Assembly: GCA_958443265.1 (NCBI GenBank) | Contig: CAUCKA010000002.1 | Coordinates: 124,001-188,000 of the forward strand | DNA: 64,000 bases | Reading direction: 5' to 3' | DNA from: an uncultured Collinsella sp. | GTDB taxonomy: Bacteria > Actinomycetota > Coriobacteriia > Coriobacteriales > Coriobacteriaceae | Position numbers and translations under genes: made by a program | Shown: in pieces, positions 6,528 through 16,084 of the stretch | How the letters are laid out: each line of letters begins with the position of its first letter | Position numbering within the stretch: the first letter of the stretch is position 1 | Notes under the pieces: model-generated | What the model was told of the DNA's origin: nothing | The model's database searches: none | What the model saw: only the letters and a program-made list of their open reading frames with translations

Positions 6528-8270
6528 CTACATACGCCCCAATTCGCCCACGATATGGCCCACGCGGTCCTCGGGCTCCTTGACCTCGACACCGTTGTAG
6601 CGGAAGAACCGCGCCGGGTCGTGCATCAGGTCCTCGAGCGGCACCAGCACAAAGTCGCGCTCGCCGATCAGCGGATGCGGCAGGCGCAGCTTCTTGCCGC
6701 CGTGGGTCTCGCCGTCCATCCACAGCAGGTCCAGGTCGATGGTGCGCGGGCCGTTTGCCTTGGCCTTTTTGGAGCGGTCGCGGCCCAGCTCGGCCTCGAT
6801 CTTCATGAGCTCGTCGAGCAGCACCAGCGGCGCCAACTCGGTCTTGATCTCGATGACGGCGTTGGCAAACGCGTCCTGGCGCGTCTCGTAGGCCGGCTCG
6901 CTCTCGTAGATCTTGGAGGAGTTGGACACGCAGGTAAGTGGAATCTCGGCGATCATCTCGCGTGCGGCGCGGATGTTGTCGCAGCGATGCCCCAGGTTGG
7001 AGCCCACGGCCACAAACGCGCGGCGCGGCTGTGGCTTGGCAACCGCCCAGTAGCCGTTCAGGAACTGCGCAAAACCCGCGGCGTCGTGCACGCGCACGAT
7101 GTTGGCACCGGCCTGGATGGCGCCCAGGCACACGCCAAACGTAGCGGCATCGCGCGCGGCGGCCTCGGTCACGCCCGAGACGGCGCCCACAAAACGCTTG
7201 CGTGACACGGCACACATGAGCGGATAGCCCAGCGATGCCATCTTGGCGGTCTCGCGTTGGATGACGATATCCTCGTTGGCCGTCTTGCCAAAGCCCGGGC
7301 CGGGATCGATGCAGATGCGGTCGCGCGACACACCGGCATGGATGAGCGTGCGGGCTTGGTCGGACAGAAAGCCCATGACGCAACGCATGATGGGCGCCGA
7401 ATCGGGCAGGGTGAAGCGGCGGAGCTGCGAGGTGGGCACGTAGGCTTCCTCGCGGCGGGCGCTGCGGCGCATCAGTGCGGCCAGGCGGTCATTGGACTCC
7501 GATGCGGCCTCGGTGGCTGCGGGCGCGGCCTCGGGCGCGGGCGCGACGGTCTCGGCGGCAGCAGCCTGCTCGGCGGCGGGTGTCTCCTGCTCGCTTGCAG
7601 GCTCCGGCGCAGGCTCCGGATCGCCAAACGGCAGCGAGGGCTGCACCACGCCACCCGGCAGCTTGGCCTCCGGCTTAGGCTCGCCCAGCAACTTGCCGCG
7701 AAGGCGGCGAGCCGGCTTCTCGGCCTCACGCGCGGCCTCGGCAGCCGCCTCGCGTGCCTTCTCGGCAACAAACGCCGCTGCCGAGGTATCGAGCTGCACC
7801 GTTGCGTGCGTGCGGGTGGGCGCGGCGACCTCGCCGGCATGCACCACGATGACGCCGCAGGTGCTCGTCTTAACAAACTCGACCATCTTGGGGTCGGTGA
7901 AGCCGGTCACGTCGTTGACAATCGAGGCGCCGCAGCGCACGGCCGCCTTGGCAACCGCCACGTGGCGCGTGTCGATCGAGACGATGGCGCCCTCCTTGGC
8001 CAGCGCGCGCACCACGGGCAGCACGCGGCGCGCTTCCTCATCGGGATTGACCGGGGTAAAGCCGGGACGCGTGGACTCACCGCCCACGTCGATGATGTCG
8101 GCGCCGGCGTCGAGCATCGCCAGGCCATACTCGATCGCGGCGTCCGGGTCGAAGTGCTCCCCGCCGTCGCTAGACGAATCGGGCGTCACGTTGAGGACGC
8201 CCATGATACGCGGACGGTCAAAGCTGAGCTCGTACTTTCCGCACCGCCATGTCTTGCTGTCGTTCGCCAT
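6528..8270 (-). CDS. folP-folK: Fused dihydropteroate synthase / HPPK (folate biosynthesis)
   Basis: A 580-residue fusion of two consecutive folate enzymes. The N-terminal dihydropteroate synthase shows RIMGVLNVTPDSSSDGG, DIIDVGGESTRPG, IVNDVTGF, IDPGPGFGKT and the VSRKRF substrate lysine. The C-terminal HPPK (from ~395) shows FVAVGSNLG, YESEPAYETRQDAF and GPRTIDLDLLW. An Ala/Glu/Pro-rich insertion of about 110 residues (roughly 140-250) interrupts the synthase near where the HMQG-type loop normally lies. GGAGG is six bases before the ATG at 8270 and adjacent to an upstream ATG, so MANDSKTW is taken as the start. The product feeds tetrahydrofolate synthesis; the biotin-ligase-like gene follows without a gap. 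Confidence 0.93.
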   Translation of the reverse strand: MANDSKTWRCGKYELSFDRPRIMGVLNVTPDSSSDGGEHFDPDAAIEYGLAMLDAGADIIDVGGESTRPGFTPVNPDEEARRVLPVVRALAKEGAIVSIDTRHVAVAKAAVRCGASIVNDVTGFTDPKMVEFVKTSTCGVIVVHAGEVAAPTRTHATVQLDTSAAAFVAEKAREAAAEAAREAEKPARRLRGKLLGEPKPEAKLPGGVVQPSLPFGDPEPAPEPASEQETPAAEQAAAAETVAPAPEAAPAATEAASESNDRLAALMRRSARREEAYVPTSQLRRFTLPDSAPIMRCVMGFLSDQARTLIHAGVSRDRICIDPGPGFGKTANEDIVIQRETAKMASLGYPLMCAVSRKRFVGAVSGVTEAAARDAATFGVCLGAIQAGANIVRVHDAAGFAQFLNGYWAVAKPQPRRAFVAVGSNLGHRCDNIRAAREMIAEIPLTCVSNSSKIYESEPAYETRQDAFANAVIEIKTELAPLVLLDELMKIEAELGRDRSKKAKANGPRTIDLDLLWMDGETHGGKKLRLPHPLIGERDFVLVPLEDLMHDPARFFRYNGVEVKEPEDRVGHIVGELGRM

Positions 8271-8364
8271 GAACATCCTCCTAAAATGCCCACGTCGCCG
8301 CGCTCGGGCACAGGCGGCGGGGTCGCTTTGCAATCAGTCTTTCTATTGTATCCGCGCGCGCGGG

Positions 8365-9117
8365 CTAGAATGCAAACGCGGCCGCGATGTCGCAAGAAAT
8401 CAGCAGGTCGGCATTTGCATCCTGATCGGTGGGCGCCAAATTGCAAATGGCCAGCGCGTCGCCAGTAAAGTAACGCGTGAGGCCCGCCGCCGGATACACC
8501 ACGAGCGAGGTTCCGCCCACGACGAGGGCGTCGGATGCAGCGATAGCAGCAACGGCGCCGGTAAGCACGCGTTCATCGAGCGGTTCTTCGTAGAGGACCA
8601 CATCGGGCTTGATGTAACCGCCGCACGCAGGGCACACGGGCACGCCCGCGGCATCCTCGTGCTCGCGCGCGCAAATCCATTCGGCGCTGTAGACCGCGCC
8701 GCACGTCTGGCAGATATTGCGGTGGACCGAGCCATGCAGCTCAAACACGTGCCGTGAACCAGCCGCCTGATGCAGGCCATCGATGTTTTGCGTCACCACG
8801 GCGTCGAGCTTGCCGGCGCGCTCCAGCTCCGCCAGCTTGGCGTGGCAGTGGTTGGGCTTGGCGCCCAGCGCGATCATCTTGGTCCGGTAGAAGTCGAAAA
8901 ACTCCGCCGGATGCGCCTCGTAAAAGCTGTGCGAGAGCATAGTCTCGGGCGGATAGGAAAACCGCTGGTGATACAGACCGTCCACGCTGCGGAAATCGGG
9001 AATGCCGCTTGCCGTGGAAACGCCCGCGCCACCAAAGAAGACCACGTGGCTATGGGTTTCGAACAGCTCCGCCAGCGCGGCGGAGGCCTGTTTGGGGTCC
9101 GATATTGCCTGCGTCAT
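8365..9117 (-). CDS. cobB: Sir2-family NAD-dependent protein deacylase
   Basis: A 250-residue sirtuin that removes acyl groups from lysines using NAD+. Visible motifs are GGAGVSTASGIPDFRS (NAD binding), TQNIDGLHQAAG, catalytic His in FELHGS, and four zinc cysteines (CQTC ... CPAC). GGTSLVVYPAAG and a C-terminal nucleotide-binding strand follow. The insertion between the cysteine pairs (YSAEWICAREHEDAAGVPV) is moderate. GGAGG precedes the ATG at 9117 (MTQAISD) by six bases; the longer frame upstream is not used. It is a separate gene on the same strand as the folate genes. Confidence 0.93.
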   Translation of the reverse strand: MTQAISDPKQASAALAELFETHSHVVFFGGAGVSTASGIPDFRSVDGLYHQRFSYPPETMLSHSFYEAHPAEFFDFYRTKMIALGAKPNHCHAKLAELERAGKLDAVVTQNIDGLHQAAGSRHVFELHGSVHRNICQTCGAVYSAEWICAREHEDAAGVPVCPACGGYIKPDVVLYEEPLDERVLTGAVAAIAASDALVVGGTSLVVYPAAGLTRYFTGDALAICNLAPTDQDANADLLISCDIAAAFAF

Positions 9118-9230
9118 ATATGTCCTCCGTCCGTGTCTCCGGGACGGCGGCGATCGCGCTATCACTCGCGGACTCCGCCCCGCCCCTGTTGCGCTAATCT
9201 TAAGCCTGCCAACCCCGTCGAAAGGACACC

Positions 9231-10049
9231 ATGTCTCAGACTTACACGTTCGCCTCGTGGAACGTCAACGGCCTGCGCGCCGTGCTCAAAAAAGACCCGA
9301 GCTTTATCCAGATCGCACAGGAGCTCAATGTCGATATCCTGGCGCTGCAAGAGACCAAGCTGCAGGAGGGCCAGGTCGATATCGATCTGCCAGGCTATCA
9401 CCAAACCTGGAGCTACGCCCAGCGCAAGGGCTACTCGGGCACCGCGGTCTTTAGCCGCCAGGAGCCGCTGCGCGTGCTGCGCGCCGACGCGCTGCTGCCC
9501 TACGCCGGCGAGGGCGAGGCGGCCGAGCTCGTCGCCCAAGCCACAACCGAGGGCCGCGTCTGCGCGCTCGAGTTCGACAAGTTTTGGTTTGTCGACGTCT
9601 ATACGCCCAACGCCCAAAACGAGCTCGCGCGCATCGATGTACGCATGGCCTGGGACGATGCCTATCGCGGCTTTTTGAGCGCGCTTGAGCGCGAGACCGG
9701 AAAGCCCGTGGTGACCTGCGGCGACTTTAACGTGGCTCACGAGGAGATCGACCTTAAGAACCCCAAGTCCAACCGCGGCAACGCAGGCTTTTCGGACGAG
9801 GAGCGCGGCAAGTTTACCGAGCTGCTCGATGCCGGTTTTACCGACACCTGGCGCGCGGCCAATCCGGACGTCGAGGGCGTCTACAGCTGGTGGAGCTACC
9901 GCTTTAATGCCCGCAAGAACAACGCAGGCTGGCGCATCGACTACTTCCTGGTAAGTGACGCAATCGCCGGCAACGTACGCGACACCGGCATCCGCGGCGA
10001 CATCTTCGGCAGCGACCACTGCCCCGTCACCCTCGCCCTGGAGCTCTAA
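9231..10049 (+). CDS. xth: Exodeoxyribonuclease III / AP endonuclease
   Basis: A 272-residue member of the ExoIII/APE1 family, acting in base excision repair at abasic sites. Motifs are FASWNVNGLRAVL (metal Asn), LQETKLQEGQ (metal Glu), the RKGYSGTAVFSR segment, CGDFNVAHEEIDL (catalytic Asp/Asn), GWRIDYFLVS and GSDHCPV (catalytic His). Length is typical. AAAGGA precedes the ATG by five bases. It is divergent from the sirtuin gene and convergent with the ECF transporter genes. Confidence 0.95.
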   Translation: MSQTYTFASWNVNGLRAVLKKDPSFIQIAQELNVDILALQETKLQEGQVDIDLPGYHQTWSYAQRKGYSGTAVFSRQEPLRVLRADALLPYAGEGEAAELVAQATTEGRVCALEFDKFWFVDVYTPNAQNELARIDVRMAWDDAYRGFLSALERETGKPVVTCGDFNVAHEEIDLKNPKSNRGNAGFSDEERGKFTELLDAGFTDTWRAANPDVEGVYSWWSYRFNARKNNAGWRIDYFLVSDAIAGNVRDTGIRGDIFGSDHCPVTLALEL

Positions 10050-10109
10050 CCCCCAAAGGATCCCCCGGGAACGGAGGAAAAGGGGTCATCTGACCTCGTC
10101 CCCCTATAA

Positions 10110-10174
10110 GTTGCGGTGAAATAGTTCCTGTTTGGTCCTCAAATAGCCAAAAACGAGAACTATTCCACCGCAAG
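10110..10174. terminator. Convergent inverted repeat between xth and the ECF operon
   Basis: 18-bp arms (GTTGCGGTGAAATAGTTC at 10110-10127 and its complement at 10157-10174, two mismatches) surround a 29-bp centre. The position between two converging genes fits a bidirectional terminator, but there is no clear T tract. Confidence 0.5.
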
Positions 10175-10197
10175 TTCGTGAGGGAACGCGAAATGCC

Positions 10198-10911
10198 CTA
10201 CAGCCCGTACTTCACGACGACGCGGTTGATGCGGCGACACCAGGGCTTGTACAGAGCGGCCAAGAACACGCAGGTCGCGAGGCCATGCGTGATGTCGAAC
10301 GGCACCGCCGTAGCAAGACGCGCTATGGCGCCCGCCCACGTGAGCGGTTGAACAAAACCGATGATGTCATACGCGTTGATCACAACGCCGTAGAGCAAGC
10401 CCGAGGCAAAGCCGTACGCCATCAGCGCCGGCATGCGCACGGTTCCATCCGCACGGTCGAACGCACCCGCATGCGCCAGCGCACCGCCAACATAGCCAAC
10501 CAGGCCCCAGGCATACATCTGCCATGGCGTCCACATGCCCTGTCCAAAAAAGAAATTGCTGGTCAGCGCCGCCAGCGCGCCGACCATAAAGCCGTTGCGT
10601 CGACCCAACGTGGCCCCCGCGATAATGGCGATGGCGCTCACGGGTTTAAAATCGGGAATGGGACCGAACAAGATGCGGCCCGCCGCGGCCAGCGCCGCCA
10701 ACACCAGCGTGGGCATAATCTGGCGCAGGCCTGGACGTGATGTCTCATAGCCCGCAAAGAACAGCGCGAGCACGAGCGCCACTACAACCAGCATGGCAAG
10801 CGCCGCCTGCTCAATGCCCGCCAGCAACGCCGCAGTCATCACTGCCGGCACCGCCAGAAGCAGCGGAATCTCCATTTTTGTGAGTAGGCGCGCGACGCGA
10901 TGATCCGTCAT
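10198..10911 (-). CDS. ECF transporter substrate-binding membrane subunit (S component)
   Basis: A 237-residue protein with about six hydrophobic helices, acting as the vitamin-capturing subunit of an energy-coupling factor transporter. It contains the conserved stretch ILFGPIPDFKPVSAIAIIAGATLGRRNGFMVGALAALTSNFFFGQG in pieces typical of S components. The aromatic, glycine-rich MWTPWQMYAWGLVGYVGG segment follows. The substrate is not identifiable with confidence; a cobalamin or related vitamin is possible. The ATG at 10911 begins four bases after the stop of the upstream ATPase gene. The order T component, ATPase, S component makes a complete dedicated transporter. Confidence 0.85.
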   Translation of the reverse strand: MTDHRVARLLTKMEIPLLLAVPAVMTAALLAGIEQAALAMLVVVALVLALFFAGYETSRPGLRQIMPTLVLAALAAAGRILFGPIPDFKPVSAIAIIAGATLGRRNGFMVGALAALTSNFFFGQGMWTPWQMYAWGLVGYVGGALAHAGAFDRADGTVRMPALMAYGFASGLLYGVVINAYDIIGFVQPLTWAGAIARLATAVPFDITHGLATCVFLAALYKPWCRRINRVVVKYGL

Positions 10912-10915
10912 CCCA

Positions 10916-12370
10916 TCACGCCCTGTAGAACACGTTGTCGGCAAAGAAATCGGCCGGAGGCTCCATGCAGGCGATCTCGCCGTCGAACATCATGGCGACG
11001 TCGTCGGACACCTGCTCGGCAAAGTCTAAGTCGTGCGTGGCAATGACGACGGTACCGCCGGCCTGCGCATGCTCGCGCAGGGCTCGGGCGATAATGCAGC
11101 GACTTGCCAGATCAAGGCCCTTGGTGGGCTCATCAAGCAGCAGCAGCTCCGGACCAATCAACAGCAGCTTTGCCAACGCAAGCAGCTGGCGCTGACCGCC
11201 CGAAAGATCGTACGGGTGACGCGTCTCCAAGCCCGCCAGGCCCAGGCGCGCTGTCTGCTCCTGTGCTGCGGCCTCGTCGTATCCGCAGGACGAAGCCCAT
11301 TCCGTCAGCTCGTCGCGCACCGTTTCGGCGACCAGCAATGCCTTGGGATTCTGTGGCAGCAGTGCCGCCGAAGCCGTCCCACGCACCATGCGGCCACGCT
11401 GCAGTTTAGCCGTCTTGGCCAGCACCGAGAGCATCGTCGACTTACCGCAGCCGTTTCCGCCCACGACCGCATGCACCGCGCCGGCTGAAAACGTCACATC
11501 GAGCCCACGCAGCACCCAACCGCCCGCGCGATCGTAGTGAAACCAGCCCTCGCGAATAGCTGCCGCCGCACTCGTCGCCGCCCCCTGAGCGGGCCGACAA
11601 GAGTCCAAAGCCAAAAGCCCCTCGCGACTACCAAAACTCGCCAGGTCAACCACATCTTTCACGCTACCGCCCTCAATCCGGTAAGCACACGTCGCATACT
11701 CGAGCATCGGCCGCGGTTGATGTGTAGCCACAACAACCGTGCAGCCCAGCTCACGGTTCACGCGAAACAGCGCGTGCAGGAAGTTTTTCTCGGCAACGGG
11801 ATCAAGCTGAGACGTGGGCTCGTCGAGTAGCAGCACACGCGGACGCAGCGCCAGGGCGGCGGCAAGCGTCAGCAGCTGCTTGCGGCCGCCCGAAAGCGTA
11901 TCGGTATCACGATGGAGCCAGTCCTCCAGACCAAAGAAATAGCTGGTCTCGGCAACACGGCGGCGCATCTCGTCACGCGACACACCCAGATTCTCTAGGC
12001 CAAACGCCATCTCGTGCCACACGGTCTCGCACACAATCTGGTTCTCGGGGTCCTGAAACACGTAGCCCACGCGCTCCGCAGACGCGCGCACGTCCATGTC
12101 GGCAACGTTCTCGCCCAGCACGCGCGCATCGCCAGTGCGCTCGCCCTCCGGAGCGATCTCGGGCTTGAGCAGCGACAGCAGCGTCGACTTGCCCGATCCG
12201 GTACCGCCAACAAGCAGCGCAAATGCGCCTTGGGGAACAGACCAGTCGAGCCCCTCGAGCACCGCAGCACCAGTCCCGGGGTAGGTAAAGCTCAGGCCCC
12301 GCACCTCAATCGCTGGCATATCCGGGCCGCACACCGCGCCCGCCATCATGCTCCCGTCCAACCGAGCCAT
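10916..12370 (-). CDS. ECF transporter duplicated ATPase subunit
   Basis: A 484-residue protein with two fused ABC ATPase domains, energising vitamin uptake. Domain 1 (~20-260) has Walker A GGTGSGKSTLL, signature LSGGRKQLL and Walker B VLLLDEPTSQLD. Domain 2 (~270-484) has GGNGCGKSTML, LSGGQRQLL and LLLLDEPTKGLD, so both sites look intact. Its ATG overlaps the stop of the upstream T-component gene by one base (TGATG), which implies coupled translation. The S component follows four bases after its stop. Confidence 0.93.
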   Translation of the reverse strand: MARLDGSMMAGAVCGPDMPAIEVRGLSFTYPGTGAAVLEGLDWSVPQGAFALLVGGTGSGKSTLLSLLKPEIAPEGERTGDARVLGENVADMDVRASAERVGYVFQDPENQIVCETVWHEMAFGLENLGVSRDEMRRRVAETSYFFGLEDWLHRDTDTLSGGRKQLLTLAAALALRPRVLLLDEPTSQLDPVAEKNFLHALFRVNRELGCTVVVATHQPRPMLEYATCAYRIEGGSVKDVVDLASFGSREGLLALDSCRPAQGAATSAAAAIREGWFHYDRAGGWVLRGLDVTFSAGAVHAVVGGNGCGKSTMLSVLAKTAKLQRGRMVRGTASAALLPQNPKALLVAETVRDELTEWASSCGYDEAAAQEQTARLGLAGLETRHPYDLSGGQRQLLALAKLLLIGPELLLLDEPTKGLDLASRCIIARALREHAQAGGTVVIATHDLDFAEQVSDDVAMMFDGEIACMEPPADFFADNVFYRA

Positions 12371-13263
12371 CAGCCAAACCTCTTCTCATCGATTGCATGC
12401 AACACGCAGGGCAGCACCATCCAGGCAGCATACACGACATAGCCCAGCCACGGCGCGGGCACCGAAAGCTGCGGGTAAAACGAATGCTGCGTTGTCGCGG
12501 TCCATGCCACCGCCACCGCGGCGGCACCAAACACTGCAAGTCCAACCAGCGCGGCAACATCGCCGCGCCTCAGCCGATACCGCGCATACGTCGTACGGCG
12601 CGACACAGCACCCCACCCGCGCGAGCGCATGGCATCCGCGCGCTCAAGCGAATCTTCCATGCCCCAGCCCATCAGCACGCTCGATGCCCGCAGGCGCGAG
12701 CGCACGGGGTCAGCCGGCGCGCGTCCCGGTACATCAATCGCGTCCTGCACCGCCAGCACCGTGCGGCCGCGGCGCAAAAACTGTGGGATAAGCCGCATGC
12801 ACATCGAAATCATGAGCGCGATCACCGGCGCGGCGTTGCCCAAAAGCGCAAGCACCTTGTCGTAGCCAAGCATCGACGCCGCGGCCTCAAACCACAGCAC
12901 GCTCGCCACAAACAGCCCACCCATGCACAGGCCGTACATCATGCTCTCCAAATACACCGCGCGCATGCCAATATGGAAAAGCTCGGTCGAGCCCGATGCG
13001 CTAAACAGCGGGTTGACCAGTGCAATGATCAAAATCACCGGCAGCTGCCAGCGAAGCGCGCCCAACGTGCGGGCAGCCCCGCGCGTCGCAAATCCATACG
13101 CCAACCCGCCCGCGAGCGACAGCGCGATCAGCACCGGTTGCATCGAGAACATGGTGAGCCCCAACGTCAGCACCATGTAGAGTGCCGGCACCGCCGGATG
13201 CGACATCGAAAATGCCCCCACGGACTCGGCGCCCGAACCCTCTCGCATGTTGTCCATAGGCAT
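12370..13263 (-). CDS. ecfT: ECF transporter transmembrane (T) component, CbiQ/EcfT family
   Basis: A 297-residue membrane protein with about five to six hydrophobic helices. It has the cytoplasmic coupling motifs of EcfT as RLIPQFLRRGRTVLAVQDA and SSVLMGWGMEDSLERADAMRSRGWG (the A-R-G coupling helices). It links the S component to the ATPases. A purine-rich GGGAGG lies six bases before the ATG at 13263. It is the first gene of the ecfT-ATPase-S operon, divergent from glmU with about 190 bp between them. No vitamin riboswitch was recognised upstream. Confidence 0.9.
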   Translation of the reverse strand: MPMDNMREGSGAESVGAFSMSHPAVPALYMVLTLGLTMFSMQPVLIALSLAGGLAYGFATRGAARTLGALRWQLPVILIIALVNPLFSASGSTELFHIGMRAVYLESMMYGLCMGGLFVASVLWFEAAASMLGYDKVLALLGNAAPVIALMISMCMRLIPQFLRRGRTVLAVQDAIDVPGRAPADPVRSRLRASSVLMGWGMEDSLERADAMRSRGWGAVSRRTTYARYRLRRGDVAALVGLAVFGAAAVAVAWTATTQHSFYPQLSVPAPWLGYVVYAAWMVLPCVLHAIDEKRFG

Positions 13264-13456
13264 CCCCGCCCTCCCGCCAAATCACCGACGCCGAAGCACT
13301 GCCGGCACCACCCGCAACCAGCGCAAACGCCACACCGCCGGCCCAAGCCTCAGCTGCCGCGCATCAATCGTTACGCGCTCATCATATGCCTGCGGTATCA
13401 TATTGCGCCGTGTATCGTTTCCAAACACACGTCTCTATAACGTAACAGGAGATCAC

Positions 13457-14869
13457 ATGGACGCAACCGCAATTATCCTCGCCGCCGGCGAGGGCACCCG
13501 CATGAAGTCGAACCACTGCAAGGTTTCACACAAGATCCTGGGAAAGCCCATGGTCCAGTGGATCGTCGACGCCACCATCAAGGCCGGCTGCAGCCGCGTC
13601 GTGGTCGTCATCGGCAGCCACGCCGACGAGATGCGCGCCCTCATCGATGGCGCCTACGCCAACAGCGCCACCAAGGTCGAGTGCGTCGAGCAGACCGAGC
13701 GCCTGGGCACCGGCCACGCCGTAAAGGTCGCGCTCGAGGCCTGCGGCATCACGCAAGGCCCCGTCGTCGTGCTCAACGGCGACCTGCCGCTCATCACCGC
13801 CGACACCGTCGCCAAGTTCGCGCAGACCGTCGCCACCGGCGAGCTCGCCTGCACCGTCATGACCATGACCCCGCCCGATCCTTTTGGCTACGGCCGCATC
13901 AAGCTGGGTGCCGATGGTCAGATCGAGCGCATCATCGAGCAGAAGGACTGCACGCCCGAGCAGGCCGCCGAGCTACTCGAGTGCAACGCCGGCTGCTACG
14001 CCTTCGACGGCGCGCAGCTCGCCGCCCACATCAACGAGATCGGCAACGACAACGCGCAGTCCGAGTACTATCTGCCCGACATGCTCGAAATCCTCAAGGG
14101 TCACGGCCAGGCAGCCTCCATCTTCCACTGCGACGACTACCGCGACGGCCTGGGCGTCAACAGTCGTATCCAGCTCGCGCAGCTCACCGCCATCGCGCGC
14201 GACCGCATCAACGAGCACTGGATGGCAGAGGGCGTCACGTTCATCGACCCCACGCAGGCTTGGATCGGCCCCGACGCCACCATCGGCCGCGACACCGTCG
14301 TGTGGCCGCAGACGCACCTGATCGGCCACGTCACCGTGGGCGAGGAATGCCAGCTCGGCCCCAACAGCCGTCTCACCGACACCACCGTCGGCAGCGGCTG
14401 CACCATCGATGAGACCATCGCCATCGAGGCCGTCATCGAGAACGGCGTCGACTGCGGCCCGCGCGCCTACCTGCGCCCGGGCACCCACATGCTCGACGGA
14501 TCCAAGGCCGGCACGCACGTGGAGATCAAGAAGTCCACGATTGGCGAGGGTTCCAAGGTGCCCCACCTGTCCTACATCGGCGACACCACCATGGGCTCCG
14601 GCGTCAACGTGGGCGCGGGCTCCATCACCTGCAACTACGACGGCGTCCACAAGCACAAGACCGTCATCGGCAAGGATGCCTTCATCGGTTCCGACACCAT
14701 GATGGTCGCGCCCGCCCAGATTGGCGACGGCGCGCTCGTGGCCGCCGGCTCCGTCATCACCGAGCCGGTCCCGGCCGACGCACTCGGTCTGGGCCGTGCC
14801 CGTCAGGTAAATATTGAGGGCTGGGCCGCCGATTATCGCCGCCGCCTGCACGAGGACGACGAGGTATAA
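13457..14869 (+). CDS. glmU: Bifunctional UDP-GlcNAc pyrophosphorylase / GlcN-1-P acetyltransferase
   Basis: A 470-residue GlmU that makes UDP-GlcNAc for peptidoglycan and other glycans. The N-terminal nucleotidyltransferase has IILAAGEGTRMKS, EQTERLGTGHAV and LNGDLPLI. The C-terminal left-handed beta-helix acetyltransferase shows hexapeptide repeats and RPGTHMLDGSKAGTHVEIKKSTIGEGSKVPHLSYIGD in sections, NVGAGSITCNYDG and KHKTVIGKDAFIGSDTM. The ATG at 13457 has AGGAGA upstream. A terminator follows. The order glmU-prs-pth is common in Gram-positive bacteria and is kept here apart from the insertion between prs and pth. Confidence 0.97.
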   Translation: MDATAIILAAGEGTRMKSNHCKVSHKILGKPMVQWIVDATIKAGCSRVVVVIGSHADEMRALIDGAYANSATKVECVEQTERLGTGHAVKVALEACGITQGPVVVLNGDLPLITADTVAKFAQTVATGELACTVMTMTPPDPFGYGRIKLGADGQIERIIEQKDCTPEQAAELLECNAGCYAFDGAQLAAHINEIGNDNAQSEYYLPDMLEILKGHGQAASIFHCDDYRDGLGVNSRIQLAQLTAIARDRINEHWMAEGVTFIDPTQAWIGPDATIGRDTVVWPQTHLIGHVTVGEECQLGPNSRLTDTTVGSGCTIDETIAIEAVIENGVDCGPRAYLRPGTHMLDGSKAGTHVEIKKSTIGEGSKVPHLSYIGDTTMGSGVNVGAGSITCNYDGVHKHKTVIGKDAFIGSDTMMVAPAQIGDGALVAAGSVITEPVPADALGLGRARQVNIEGWAADYRRRLHEDDEV

Positions 14870-14885
14870 CGTTTTACCAAGCACA

Positions 14886-14921
14886 AAAGGAGCTGTTCCC
14901 CTGGGGGTGGCTCCTTTTTTT
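14886..14921 (+). terminator. Terminator after glmU
   Basis: AGGAGC and GGCTCCT arms with a CCCC/GGGG inner stem are followed by seven T residues, just after the glmU stop. Confidence 0.85.
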
Positions 14922-15064
14922 CTATGCTGACCTGCGCGGCCGGATGAGTGGTCGGTTCGTGTCCGTTGACGGTAAAGACGTTATCAAGACTCGATAAACC
15001 CCGTCGCGCGGTTACAATGCAACAAGGCATCTATATGGCATTCGATGTATAAAGGAGAAGGGTA

Positions 15065-16051
15065 ATGCCGATTAATGATCCCGAGAAGTCGGAGAATATG
15101 CGCAAGTCTATCCGCGTGTATTCCGGTTCCTCCAACCGTCCCCTCGCTCAGAAGATCGCTGAGTACCTTGGGGTCGAGCTTTCGGGCCTTACGCTAAAGC
15201 AGTTCGCCAATGGTGAGATTTACGCCCGCTACGACGAGACCGTCCGCGGCGCCGACGTCTTCCTGATTCAGTCCGTGGCCGGCGGCAACGTCAACGACAT
15301 GCTCATGGAGCTGCTCATCGCCACCGACGCTGCCAAGCGCGCATCCGCCCGCTCCATCACCGCCGTTATCACCCACTACGGCTATGCCCGCCAGGACCGC
15401 AAGGCCGGCCCGCGCGAGCCCATCACCGCCCGCCTCGTCGCCAACCTGCTCGAGCGCGCCGGCGTCAACCGCATCATCACCCTCGACCTGCACCAGGGTC
15501 AGATCCAGGGCTTCTTTGATATCCCGGTTAACCACCTGTCCGCGCTGCCGCTGTTTGGCCAGTACTACAACGACATGCACTTCGACACCGACAACCTGGT
15601 TGTCGTCTCCCCCGACGTGGGTCGTGCCAAGGCCGCCAAGAAGCTGTCCGACATGCTCGGCTGCAGCCTCGCTATCGCCCACAAGGGTCGCCCGCGCCAC
15701 AACGCCGCCGAGGTCATGGGCATCATCGGTGATATCGAGGGCAAGACCTGCGTCATCAACGACGACATGATCGACACCGCGGGCACCCTGTGCGCCAACG
15801 TCAAGGAGCTCAAGGCTATGGGCGCTGGCGATATCTACGTCTGCGCCACCCACGGCATCTTCTCCGGTCCGGCCATCGAGCGTCTGAACGACGCCCCGAT
15901 CGTCGAGTGCCTCGTCACCGACGCCATTCCCGTCGAGGTCGGCGGCAAGATCAAGACCATCTCGGTCGCCGAGGAGTTCGCTCAGGCCATCTCCGCCGTT
16001 TACCACGAGGAGCCCGTCTCCACGCTCGTCGGCGGCGACTTCGCGCTGTAG
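15065..16051 (+). CDS. prs: Ribose-phosphate pyrophosphokinase
   Basis: A 328-residue PRPP synthetase that transfers pyrophosphate from ATP to ribose 5-phosphate, supplying purine, pyrimidine, His and Trp synthesis. Motifs are YSGSSNRPLAQKIAEYLG, FANGEIYARYDETVRG, VITHYGYARQDRK (ATP loop), LDLHQGQIQGFFDIPV, VVVSPDVGRAKAA, and the PRPP loop INDDMIDTAGTL. AAAGGAG precedes the ATG. Its product serves the pur and car genes in this same window. A strong terminator follows. Confidence 0.97.
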   Translation: MPINDPEKSENMRKSIRVYSGSSNRPLAQKIAEYLGVELSGLTLKQFANGEIYARYDETVRGADVFLIQSVAGGNVNDMLMELLIATDAAKRASARSITAVITHYGYARQDRKAGPREPITARLVANLLERAGVNRIITLDLHQGQIQGFFDIPVNHLSALPLFGQYYNDMHFDTDNLVVVSPDVGRAKAAKKLSDMLGCSLAIAHKGRPRHNAAEVMGIIGDIEGKTCVINDDMIDTAGTLCANVKELKAMGAGDIYVCATHGIFSGPAIERLNDAPIVECLVTDAIPVEVGGKIKTISVAEEFAQAISAVYHEEPVSTLVGGDFAL

Positions 16052-16084
16052 TCCAGCTCGTATCGCATCATCTTTGATGTTTTT

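Noticed and set aside
13264..13456. Vitamin riboswitch upstream of the ECF operon
   Set aside because: No conserved cobalamin, TPP or folate aptamer elements could be recognised between ecfT and glmU.
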